From assembly GCA_002493945.1 (NCBI GenBank), contig DLAL01000022.1, positions 1 to 19,850 of the forward strand: a stretch of DNA of 19,850 nucleotides. Direction: 5' to 3'. Below are positions 1 to 7,168 of this stretch, one piece after another. Origin of the DNA: Porphyromonadaceae bacterium UBA7048 (lineage in GTDB: Bacteria > Bacteroidota > Bacteroidia > Bacteroidales > Muribaculaceae). A program made the translations under genes and the position numbers. Each line of letters opens with the position of its first letter. Within the stretch, counting starts at the first letter, position 1. The notes under the pieces were generated by a model that searched no databases, had not been told where the DNA came from, and worked only from the letters and a program-made list of their open reading frames with translations.

Positions 1-118
1 ACCATTTTCAGGAACGGACAGTGCGCCATCGCCGTATTATCAATTTTGAGGTAAGACAGATGGGATCTGTCATATATTTCGTACTTTTGCACATTCCTTC
101 ACCCCAACCCCAACACTT
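1..118. other. Leading intergenic region with a dyad
   Basis: No gene is visible in these bases. They contain a perfect 7-base inverted repeat (GACAGAT at 55-61, ATCTGTC at 65-71, three-base loop). Just after it is a match to the Bacteroidetes -7 element, TACTTTTG at 82-89. The dyad covers the place where the -33 element would sit, so it could be an operator. It could also be the terminator of a gene left of the window, although no T-run follows it. Confidence 0.45.
82..89 (+). promoter_or_regulatory. Candidate Bacteroidetes -7 promoter element for the DUF1016 gene
   Basis: TACTTTTG matches the TAnnTTTG consensus and lies 29 bases before the ATG at 119. No good TTTG -33 box is found 19-21 bases upstream; the nearest TTTG (45-48) is 33 bases away. 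The call rests on the -7 match and its position alone. Confidence 0.45.
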
Positions 119-1189
119 ATGGCTCATGATATGATGAAAGACCGACAGGTTCCCGGCTCGGTTATTGAAGCTCTTTTTACAGAAGCCTCCCGCCTTGTCG
201 AGCAGGCCCGTACGACAGCTTATCGTCAGATAAACGAAACACTTGTACGACGCAACTGGATGTTGGGCAAACTTATCGCCGAAGAGGAACTGAACGGAGA
301 GAACCGCGCCCTTTATGGAGCCGCGGTCATCAAGGCTCTGTCCCGGCGTCTCACATCGGCTTACGGCAAAGGATTTTCAAAAAGCTACCTATACAGTTTC
401 CTGCAGTTTTACAAAACACATCCGACAATTTTCCAATCGGTGATTGGAAAATCTCAAAAGCTGTTGTCATGGACGCATTATTTCACACTTATTCAAGAAC
501 TTAACGATGATGCACGAGACTGGTATGAACGGGAGTCTTTGGAGCAGAACTGGAGCGTGAGGACTCTCCAGCGCAATATCAGTTCACAATACTATCATCG
601 TCTGCTCGCCTCCCAGCACAAGGAGCTGGTCAGAAAAGAGATGCTGCAGATCACAGCCCCGCTTCAGGAACCGGACCCGAACGAGTTTATAAAAAATCCA
701 GTCATAGGAGAATTTCTCGGATTCTCGGCTGATTCATCATTCAGGGAATCGGAACTTGAGCAGTCTATCATCGACAATATCGAGAAATTTCTGCTCGAGA
801 TGGGCAAGGGATTCGCATTCGTGGCCCGTCAGCAGTATATACATACAGAAAAAGAGGATTATTTCATAGATTTGGTCTTCTATAATTACATCCTCAAATG
901 TTTTGTCCTTATTGACCTGAAGACCTCGAAGATACAGCATCAGGATGTCGGGCAGATGGATATGTACGTGCGGATGTATGACGAGCTCAAGCGTGGTGAC
1001 GACGACAATCCTACAATAGGGATTCTGCTCTGCGAGGATACGGATGAAGACATCGCACGCTACTCTGTGTTGCACGACAATCACCACCTGTTCATGTCAA
1101 AATATATGACGTATATGCCTACTCCGGAGCAGCTCCGTGCTGAAATAGAACGGCAGAAAGCTGTATTCTACCTGAAAGAGGGGCGGTAA
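119..1189 (+). CDS. DUF1016 / YhcG-family PD-(D/E)XK nuclease-domain protein
   Basis: The 356-residue protein has the two-part layout of the DUF1016 (YhcG) family: a helical N-terminal domain (about residues 15-170) and a C-terminal nuclease-like domain (about 190-340). In the latter, D251 of FIDLVFY and D266-K268 of LIDLKTSK fit the D...(D/E)xK core. The usual Glu is Asp here. Q279 of DVGQMD fits the following conserved segment. Family members often accompany type I restriction-modification genes or act as recombination or defence accessories, but their exact role is not settled. No hsd or methylase gene is adjacent, so this copy is an orphan in the window. The start at 119 fits the candidate promoter; the M at residues 5 or 6 is possible. 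Family assignment is firm; substrate and activity are unknown. Confidence 0.88.
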   Translation: MAHDMMKDRQVPGSVIEALFTEASRLVEQARTTAYRQINETLVRRNWMLGKLIAEEELNGENRALYGAAVIKALSRRLTSAYGKGFSKSYLYSFLQFYKTHPTIFQSVIGKSQKLLSWTHYFTLIQELNDDARDWYERESLEQNWSVRTLQRNISSQYYHRLLASQHKELVRKEMLQITAPLQEPDPNEFIKNPVIGEFLGFSADSSFRESELEQSIIDNIEKFLLEMGKGFAFVARQQYIHTEKEDYFIDLVFYNYILKCFVLIDLKTSKIQHQDVGQMDMYVRMYDELKRGDDDNPTIGILLCEDTDEDIARYSVLHDNHHLFMSKYMTYMPTPEQLRAEIERQKAVFYLKEGR

Positions 1190-1260
1190 AAGACGGACCG
1201 GAGCTACCGGACTGATTATGATATATACTTCCACACAATAAATCGACGGAGACCACGTTA

Positions 1261-1268
1261 TACTCTTG
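1261..1268 (+). promoter_or_regulatory. Weak candidate promoter upstream of the PPIase pair
   Basis: TACTCTTG is one mismatch from TAnnTTTG and lies 48 bases before the ATG at 1317. No clear -33 TTTG is present. It also overlaps a TTG at 1266 that could be misread as the gene start. The rest of the 127-base gap between 1189 and 1317 shows nothing else convincing. Confidence 0.3.
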
Positions 1269-1316
1269 TGCCTATATGGCCGGATAATAACCAATCTCCA
1301 TTTATTTGTCCACAGG

Positions 1317-3260
1317 ATGAAAAAATACATTTTTGCAACCGCGCTGGCCATTTCGGCCGTAACCCTGCCGGCCGCCGCCAAGAACAGCGACCCGGTGCTG
1401 ATGACCGTTGACGGACGTGACATACACGTGAGCGAATTTGAATATCTATATAACAAAAACAATACACAGCAACTCCAGCAGCAGTCGATCGACGAGTATC
1501 TGCGGCTGTTCATCAACTATAAGCTGAAAGTGGCCGACGCCGAGGCCGAAGGCCTGCAGAACAGCGATGCTTTCGTGGAGGAATTCACCAAGTACCGCAA
1601 CGAGCTGGCCACGCCCTATCTGCGCGACAAGGAGGTCGAGGAGGCTCTCATCAACGAGGCTTACGCACACCGTCAGTTCGACGTGAACGTGAGCCACATC
1701 ATGCTTCCGCTCGGACCTGAAGGCAAGGCTCAGGCCGACTCTATCCGCGCCGAAATCGAGGCCGGCCGTCTGGCTTACGAGGACGCCGCACGCAAGTTCT
1801 CGGTGGACCGAGGCAGCAAAGGCCGCGGCGGTCTGATGGGCTTTGTGACTCCCGACCGCTATCCGTGGGCTTTCGAGAAGGCTGCCTACGACACTCCCGA
1901 GGGTCAGCTCTCGGAGGTAGTCAATTCGGGAATGGGTTATCACATCATCCGTGTGGAAAGCCGCACTCCGGCATCGGGCGACGTGAACGCATCGCACATC
2001 CTCCGCTCCACCCGCGGCAAATCCGACGCAGAGAAGGTTCAGCAGAAGGCTCTCATCGACTCCATCTACACGCTGGTGAAGAACGGCGCCGACTTCGCCA
2101 GACTCGCCGAGGAATACTCCGAAGACCCGGGCTCGGCCAAGAACGGCGGCTCGCTGGGATGGTTCTCGCGCGGCATGATGGTGGCCGAATTCGACAGCAC
2201 GGCCTTCGCGCTGGCTGACGGCGAGATTTCGGCACCCTTCGCCACGGCATTCGGCTATCATATCATCAAGCGCATCGACCACAAGGGCATCCCGGCGCTC
2301 AGCGACGTGCGCAAGAGCATCACCAACGCCATGAGCCGCGACGGACGCGAGCAGCAGGCCACCGACGCATTCATCGCCAAGGCTTCTGAGAAATACGGTG
2401 CACGCGCCGACGTGAAGGGTCTGGCGCTGGTTGAGTCGGTACTGACCGAATGTGGCGGCCTCGACTCCGTGGCCGTGGCCCGCCTGGCATCTGAGAAAAC
2501 CCCGATAGCACACTTCAACGGTGAGAAAATCAGCGTGGCCGACGTGCTCGGATTCCTCCCTGCCACCGAGAACACCGACACCGAGACCGTCATGGCCAAT
2601 CTCCACAATACGGTGGAGAACGTTCTGAAGGACCGCACGATGGAGCAGGCGCGCGCCGACCTGGCCGCCACCGAGCCGGCATACCGCAATCTTATCAACG
2701 AATACCGCGAGGGCATACTGCTCTACGACATATCAAACCGCAACGTGTGGGACCGCGCCGCCAAGGACACCGAGGGTCTCGAAGCGTTCTTCAAGGCAAA
2801 TGCCGCCAAGTACGCATGGGACGCCCCGAAGTTCAAGAGCTACGTCGTATTCACCCCCTCGGACTCGCTTCTTGACGAGGCCGTGAAGTACGCCGCCACA
2901 CTCGACACGAGCAAACCTGCCGAATTCACGCAGGAGATGCGCAAGAAATTCGGCCGCGACATCAAGGTTGAGCGCGTCATCGCCGCCAAGGGAGAGAATC
3001 CCATCACTGACTTTCTGGGCTTCGGCGCAGCCCGTCCCGAGCAGAACGCATCGGGCCGCTGGTCGTCGTACGCCGCCGTCAACGGCCGCGTCATCCTCGC
3101 TCCCGAGGAAGCTGCCGACGTGCGCGGAGCCGCCGTCACCGACTATCAGGCAAAGCTCGAGAAGGACTGGCTCGAAAAGCTCCACAAGACCTACAAAGTG
3201 AAAGTCAACGAAAAAGAATTCAAGAAGCTGAAAAAAGCCGAAGAAAAGAAAAACAAATAA
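1317..3260 (+). CDS. Periplasmic peptidyl-prolyl isomerase with two PpiC (parvulin) domains
   Basis: The 647-residue protein starts with an N-terminal secretion signal (MKKYIFATALAIS..., probable cleavage near A19-A21). A SurA-like helical segment follows (about 25-115), then two parvulin domains. The first begins near VSHIML (H127) and ends near GMGYHIIRV (about 215). The second begins at VNASHIL (about 224) and ends at GYHIIKRI (about 321), with the typical GGSLGWFSRG and EFDSTAF stretches. The remaining 300 or so residues are a helical or lysine-rich tail. It should catalyse prolyl cis-trans isomerisation and chaperone exported and outer-membrane proteins in the periplasm. I chose the ATG at 1317 over an in-frame TTG at 1266 because it puts the signal peptide at the N-terminus. 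The next gene starts 16 bases after the stop, so the two are likely co-transcribed. Confidence 0.9.
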   Translation: MKKYIFATALAISAVTLPAAAKNSDPVLMTVDGRDIHVSEFEYLYNKNNTQQLQQQSIDEYLRLFINYKLKVADAEAEGLQNSDAFVEEFTKYRNELATPYLRDKEVEEALINEAYAHRQFDVNVSHIMLPLGPEGKAQADSIRAEIEAGRLAYEDAARKFSVDRGSKGRGGLMGFVTPDRYPWAFEKAAYDTPEGQLSEVVNSGMGYHIIRVESRTPASGDVNASHILRSTRGKSDAEKVQQKALIDSIYTLVKNGADFARLAEEYSEDPGSAKNGGSLGWFSRGMMVAEFDSTAFALADGEISAPFATAFGYHIIKRIDHKGIPALSDVRKSITNAMSRDGREQQATDAFIAKASEKYGARADVKGLALVESVLTECGGLDSVAVARLASEKTPIAHFNGEKISVADVLGFLPATENTDTETVMANLHNTVENVLKDRTMEQARADLAATEPAYRNLINEYREGILLYDISNRNVWDRAAKDTEGLEAFFKANAAKYAWDAPKFKSYVVFTPSDSLLDEAVKYAATLDTSKPAEFTQEMRKKFGRDIKVERVIAAKGENPITDFLGFGAARPEQNASGRWSSYAAVNGRVILAPEEAADVRGAAVTDYQAKLEKDWLEKLHKTYKVKVNEKEFKKLKKAEEKKNK

Positions 3261-3276
3261 CATATAAACGCGCATC

Positions 3277-4152
3277 ATGCCGCGACTTTTCACCTTAATA
3301 ACAGCCGCCGCCGCGGCAGTCCTCCTCTCCGGGGGCTGCCGTGACGGCGGCAATGCTTCCGTCCCTGCCGACGCGCTGGTGGAGGTGGACGGCAGCATAC
3401 TGACACGCAGCGAAGTGGACCGTCATATCCGTGCCGGACTGTCGGCCCGGGACAGCGCCGAGGTGTCGCGGGCGTATATCCGCGCGTGGATTGACGCGCG
3501 CCTCATCGAGGGCGTGGTGTCGACGGAAGTCGACATGGCCGAAATCGACAGGCTGACAGCCGAGTACCGCTCGGAACTGATCATGGCGCAGTACCGCCGC
3601 TCGATGGCCATGCAGGCATCGGACGGCATGTTCTCCGACGACACTCTGCGGGCGTTCTACGAGTCACATCTGAGCGACTATGTGCTGGAGCGCCCTATCC
3701 TCAAAGGCATCTATCTGAAAGTGCCGGAGGACGCTCCGAAGCTAAAGCAGCTACGGCGACTGTACACCTCTGAAAAAAGCGGCGACATTGACCGGCTGGA
3801 GAAGGAGGCCCTCGGGTCGGCTATACACTACGACTACTTCCGCGACACGTGGATTGACCGCCAGCAGATAGAGACACGCATACCGATAGACTTCACCGAT
3901 GCCGTGCTGGAGTCGATAGCGCGGCAGAAACCGCTCGACGTGAAGTCTGACGGATTTGTATATCTGCTGTCGATATCGGACTATCTTCCGGCCGGCGCGA
4001 CGATGCCCTTCGAGGCAGCGCGCCCGCTGGTGAAGGAACGCATCCTGGCGGCGCGGCGCGTAGCTTACGACACACGGCTGCGTAACGACCTGCTCAACAA
4101 GTCGGTCAGCGACGGGACCGTGCGTTTCTTCGGAGCTAATCCGCTGAAGTAG
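3277..4152 (+). CDS. SurA-like periplasmic folding lipoprotein (degenerate PPIase)
   Basis: This 291-residue protein has an N-terminal hydrophobic segment ending in LLSGGC, so C21 is a likely lipidated cysteine with a relaxed lipobox. The segment beginning VEVDGSILTRSEVDRHI resembles the start of SurA/PpiD-type chaperones. It continues through helices (about 50-130) into a shorter domain with the ghost of a parvulin fold (KGIYLKVPEDAP to FVYLLSISDYLPAG). The parvulin signatures GG.LGWF and GYHII are missing, so it may be a chaperone without isomerase activity. It lies 16 bases behind the double-PpiC gene, which suggests a joint role in outer-membrane protein folding. Its last 17 bases overlap the 3' end of the convergent AI-2E-family gene. 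General class is likely; specific function is inferred. Confidence 0.75.
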   Translation: MPRLFTLITAAAAAVLLSGGCRDGGNASVPADALVEVDGSILTRSEVDRHIRAGLSARDSAEVSRAYIRAWIDARLIEGVVSTEVDMAEIDRLTAEYRSELIMAQYRRSMAMQASDGMFSDDTLRAFYESHLSDYVLERPILKGIYLKVPEDAPKLKQLRRLYTSEKSGDIDRLEKEALGSAIHYDYFRDTWIDRQQIETRIPIDFTDAVLESIARQKPLDVKSDGFVYLLSISDYLPAGATMPFEAARPLVKERILAARRVAYDTRLRNDLLNKSVSDGTVRFFGANPLK

Positions 4153-5254
4153 AGTCAGACGGAGTCTGCTGCGCATGACGCGGAAGCCCTTCGCTGATGT
4201 AGCGTTTGTAATAAGTGATGATGAGGGCAGTGGCCGGAAGGGCTATGATCATGCCTATGATGCCCAGCAGCGCGCCCCACACCGAAAGCGACAGCAGAAT
4301 AAGTGCCGGATTCATGCCCATCTCCTTCTTCATGACATGAGGAGTGATGATGTAGTCGCACACGCTCTGGCTCACCACATACACCAGACAGCACTTGCCC
4401 AGCAGCGGCAGGAACGCGGCATAGCCGCCCAGCGAATAGACCATACAGATGGCCGCCACGGGCAGCAGCGTCACATACTGCACATAGGGGATGAGATAGA
4501 GCACTCCAACGAGCAGGCCCATAGGGATGGCCAGCGGCAGCCCTGCGATGGTGAAGCCTATGCAGTAAAGGATGGCGGCACAGAGGGCCACGAAGCCCTG
4601 TCCGCGGAAGTAGCGGTTGACGTTGTCGCACGCCTCGTGGATGACCACCATGGCGGCCGGACGGAACTGTGCCGGAATAATCAGTTTGAATCCCCGGGTG
4701 ATGGAGGGATAATCAATCAGGACGAACAGGATGTAGATGAGGGTGAGGATGCCTCCCAGGACTCCCATCAGTACCTCGACCGACCCTTCGAGAATCGACG
4801 AACCCTGACTGAGCAGGTCGTAGATATGCGACGTGCCCAGAAGTTCGCGCAGGTTCTCGGGATTGAAGTAGTGGTCAGTGAGCTCGAGCACCGAGCGGTA
4901 GAAGGGCGGCAGGGTGTGCTTGCCCGAGCTGACGTCGTGCAGGATGGTGCCGAAGAAGTTCATCTCCCTGGTCACCGACGGCAGCACGAGGTAGCACGCG
5001 AGCACGATGATGGCAGTGGCGTCGACAAGTGTGATTATCGACGGGATGATGCGGCCCTTGGTGTGGAGCAGGCGGCGGTTGAAGTCAACCGCAGGCTGAA
5101 GCAGGAAGGCCACGAAGCAGCCGACGAAGAACGGCAGGAGCACATCGCTGAGATAGCGGACAAGACTCACCAGCACCGCGGTGAGTGCTACGGCGATTAT
5201 CAGCCGCATTATGCGGTCGACGGTCCAGTATTGGGTTGAGGATGAGGCGGCCAT
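4136..5254 (-). CDS. AI-2E/PerM-family membrane transporter
   Basis: The 372-residue polytopic protein matches the AI-2E transporter (PerM/YdiK, UPF0118) family. It has two N-terminal membrane helices (about 17-52), another at about 68-95, an extracytoplasmic helical region, and a C-terminal bundle. The bundle carries family marks: YFRGQG (215-220), LIPYVQ (254-259), DYIITP (300-305), MNPALILL and GMIIALP (333-339). Members are proposed to export small molecules or ions (AI-2 in TqsA, Na+/H+ in some others), so the substrate cannot be read from sequence. A GTG 30 bases upstream is in frame, but the ATG at 5254 (MAASSS) is the more natural start. It lies 62 bases behind miaB on the same strand and may be co-transcribed with it. 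The C-terminus overlaps the facing SurA-like gene by 17 bases. Confidence 0.88.
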   Translation of the reverse strand: MAASSSTQYWTVDRIMRLIIAVALTAVLVSLVRYLSDVLLPFFVGCFVAFLLQPAVDFNRRLLHTKGRIIPSIITLVDATAIIVLACYLVLPSVTREMNFFGTILHDVSSGKHTLPPFYRSVLELTDHYFNPENLRELLGTSHIYDLLSQGSSILEGSVEVLMGVLGGILTLIYILFVLIDYPSITRGFKLIIPAQFRPAAMVVIHEACDNVNRYFRGQGFVALCAAILYCIGFTIAGLPLAIPMGLLVGVLYLIPYVQYVTLLPVAAICMVYSLGGYAAFLPLLGKCCLVYVVSQSVCDYIITPHVMKKEMGMNPALILLSLSVWGALLGIIGMIIALPATALIITYYKRYISEGLPRHAQQTPSDSTSAD

Positions 5255-5316
5255 GATGTGATGAAATAGTTTATATTTCAACACCCCGGCCGCCCCTGTG
5301 GTTCACGCCCGGCGCA

Positions 5317-6678
5317 CTAATCCACCACCTCGCAGATGAGCGTGGCCGACGACGCCGAGAGGACGCGTACGTTGACGAGCTGTCCCACCTTGATGTCGCC
5401 CTTGGGGAAGACGGCAGTCTTGTTCTGGCTTGTGCGGCCCACCATCTGCTCGCGGCTGCGCTTGGCCACGCCCTCGACGAGCACCTCGAAGGTGCGGCCC
5501 ACGTCGCGCGCGTTCGATTCGGCCGAGAGGCGGTTCTGAAGCTCTATCATGCGGTTGAGACGCTCTATCTTGACATCCTCGGGGATATTGTCGGGCATCG
5601 TCTTCGACGCCAGCGTGCCGGGGCGCTCCGAGTACTTGAACATGAATGACGAATCGAAGCCTACGGTGCGCATAAGGTCGAGAGTCTGCCCGAAGTCCTC
5701 CTCGGTCTCGCCGTGGAATCCGGTGAAGAGGTCTGTGGAGATGCCGCAGTCGGGTATAAGGCGGCGTATGGCCGCTATGCGGTCGAGATACCACTCACGG
5801 GTGTACTTGCGGTTCATGGCGTGCAGGACGCTGTTGCTTCCGCTCTGCACGGGCAGGTGGATGTGACGGCAGATGTTGGGATGCGCCGCGATGACCTCGA
5901 TGGTCCTGTCGCTCATATCCTTGGGATGCGAGGTGGTGAAGCGCACACGCATGTCGGGAGCCGCCTCGGCCACCGTGGCCAGGAGCGCCGGGAAGTCAGT
6001 CTCAGGCGCGCCGTCGGCAGGAGTGTAGCGGTAGCTGTTCACGTTCTGCCCCAGCAGGGTCACTTCCTTGAATCCGCGGGCGCGCAGGTCGGCGAGCTCG
6101 TTCAGGATGGAGTCGAGGGGACGGGAGCGCTCGCGTCCGCGCGTGTAGGGGACGATGCAGTATGAGCAGAAGTTGTTGCATCCGCGCATGATGCTGATGT
6201 AGCCCGACACGGTCTGTCCGGCCATGCGCACGGGCACCACGTCGCGGTAGGTCTCTGTGGTGCTGAGCTCCACGCTGACGGCTTTCTCGCCCTGCGCGGC
6301 GGCCTCGAAGAGAGCCGGAAGGTCGAGGTAGGCGTCAGGGCCTGCCACGATGTCGACGCCGTGGTGCTCGACCAGGTCTTGCTGCACGCGTTCGGCCATG
6401 CAGCCTATCACGCCTATGATGAGCGCGCCGTGGCGCTTGCGGCGCAGAGCGTTGAGGGCCTGGAGACGGGCCACGATTTTCTGCTCGGCGTTGTCGCGTA
6501 TGGAGCATGTATTGAGAAGGACGGCGTCGGCCGAATCGATGTCGGGCACGGTCTCGTATCCGGCCATCTGCATGATGGCCGCCACGACTTCGCTGTCTGC
6601 GGCGTTCATCTGGCATCCGTATGTCTCGATGTACAGACGGTGCAGGGGGGCGTATGTATTGGAGTCAGTGACTTTCAT
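5317..6678 (-). CDS. miaB: MiaB, tRNA-2-methylthio-N6-dimethylallyladenosine synthase
   Basis: The 453-residue radical-SAM methylthiotransferase adds the 2-methylthio group to i6A37 in tRNAs reading UNN codons. The N-terminal UPF0004 domain has the three cluster cysteines C22 (YGCQMN), C58 (NTCSIR) and C93 (IGCMAE). The radical-SAM domain carries C167, C171 and C174 (RGCNNFCSYC) followed by IVPYTRGRERSRP. The TSHPKDM and HLPVQSGS motifs come next. The final 60-70 residues form the TRAM RNA-binding domain. RGCNNFCSYC, TRGRERSR and overall length separate it from RimO and MtaB. The promoter region is shared with the divergent gene at 6742. Confidence 0.96.
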   Translation of the reverse strand: MKVTDSNTYAPLHRLYIETYGCQMNAADSEVVAAIMQMAGYETVPDIDSADAVLLNTCSIRDNAEQKIVARLQALNALRRKRHGALIIGVIGCMAERVQQDLVEHHGVDIVAGPDAYLDLPALFEAAAQGEKAVSVELSTTETYRDVVPVRMAGQTVSGYISIMRGCNNFCSYCIVPYTRGRERSRPLDSILNELADLRARGFKEVTLLGQNVNSYRYTPADGAPETDFPALLATVAEAAPDMRVRFTTSHPKDMSDRTIEVIAAHPNICRHIHLPVQSGSNSVLHAMNRKYTREWYLDRIAAIRRLIPDCGISTDLFTGFHGETEEDFGQTLDLMRTVGFDSSFMFKYSERPGTLASKTMPDNIPEDVKIERLNRMIELQNRLSAESNARDVGRTFEVLVEGVAKRSREQMVGRTSQNKTAVFPKGDIKVGQLVNVRVLSASSATLICEVVD

Positions 6679-6690
6679 TTGGTCGAAATA

Positions 6691-6722
6691 TTTGTATCAT
6701 TGAGTGATAATGCTTATTTTTG
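6691..6722 (+). promoter_or_regulatory. Strong Bacteroidetes-type promoter for the small membrane-protein gene
   Basis: TTTG at 6691-6694, a 20-base spacer and TATTTTTG at 6715-6722 fit the Bacteroidetes primary-sigma consensus (TTTG, 19-21 bases, TAnnTTTG) exactly. Transcription would start near 6728-6730, about 13 bases before the ATG at 6742, so the leader would be very short. Confidence 0.7.
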
Positions 6723-6724
6723 CA

Positions 6725-6732
6725 CAAAAATA
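6725..6732 (-). promoter_or_regulatory. Candidate divergent -7 element for miaB
   Basis: On the minus strand, TATTTTTG (from 6732 down to 6725) matches TAnnTTTG and lies about 46 bases upstream of the miaB start. The nearest TTTG upstream on that strand (6762-6759) gives a 26-base spacer, longer than usual. The element lies two bases from the plus-strand -7 box, so the two promoters could not be occupied together. Confidence 0.45.
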
Positions 6733-6741
6733 CGAAAAAAA

Positions 6742-7113
6742 ATGGATTCCGACGTTGTCAAACTTCTTTTGACAGCCCTTCTCACCTTCGGCATCTTCCT
6801 CTACGACTCCTACAAGAAGAAGAAAGCCAAGGAGAAGAGGGTCGCCGCACGCCATGCCTCCGCAGCATCTGCCGGAGAGCACGTCGCGCGCAGCCATCCG
6901 GAGGTCCGGCCCGCGACAGCGGCCGCCGGTCCGGCACCCCTGCGGTCCGGACTTCCCGAAGAAGGAGGGCCGCGCGTGCACGCCGCCGAAGACGCCTCCC
7001 CGGCGGCGTCCCCATCGCCGGACACAGCGAAAGAAGCGCCGGACACCGCACGTGCCGACCTGCGCCGCGCCATAGTATGGGGCGAGATTATGCAGCCAAA
7101 ATTCCGTCAGTAA
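6742..7113 (+). CDS. Small single-pass membrane protein, function unknown
   Basis: The 123-residue product begins with a membrane helix (about residues 6-22, VVKLLLTALLTFGIFLYD), followed at once by a lysine-rich stop-transfer patch (YKKKKAKEKR). The middle (about 33-100) is rich in Ala, Pro and Glu and looks disordered. The last 17 or so residues (LRRAIVWGEIMQPKFRQ) form a compact conserved-looking tail. Similar short proteins ending in a tail of this sort occur in Bacteroidales, but I cannot name a function. The start is supported by the consensus promoter ending at 6722. The CoA-transferase gene begins 55 bases downstream with no obvious promoter of its own, so the two may share a transcript. 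Confidence 0.7.
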   Translation: MDSDVVKLLLTALLTFGIFLYDSYKKKKAKEKRVAARHASAASAGEHVARSHPEVRPATAAAGPAPLRSGLPEEGGPRVHAAEDASPAASPSPDTAKEAPDTARADLRRAIVWGEIMQPKFRQ

Positions 7114-7168
7114 AATATTAAAACTATCACCCGGAATCAAGCAAAACGGGATAAAATCTGAATATACC

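Noticed and set aside
1190..1316. Terminator formed by the two CCGG tetramers near 1198-1212
   Set aside because: Only a 4-base stem is possible and there is no T-run.
1446..2606. Long minus-strand open frame opposite the PPIase gene
   Set aside because: It has low-complexity Val/Gly/His-rich translation and lies entirely inside a gene with two recognised PpiC domains.
4175..5239. Long open frame on the plus strand opposite the AI-2E-family gene
   Set aside because: The product is rich in His, Gln and Asp with no domain. It is a GC-bias shadow of a well-supported gene.
5255..5284. GTG at 5284 as the start of the AI-2E-family gene
   Set aside because: The extra ten residues add nothing recognisable, and an ATG at 5254 begins a normal N-terminus.
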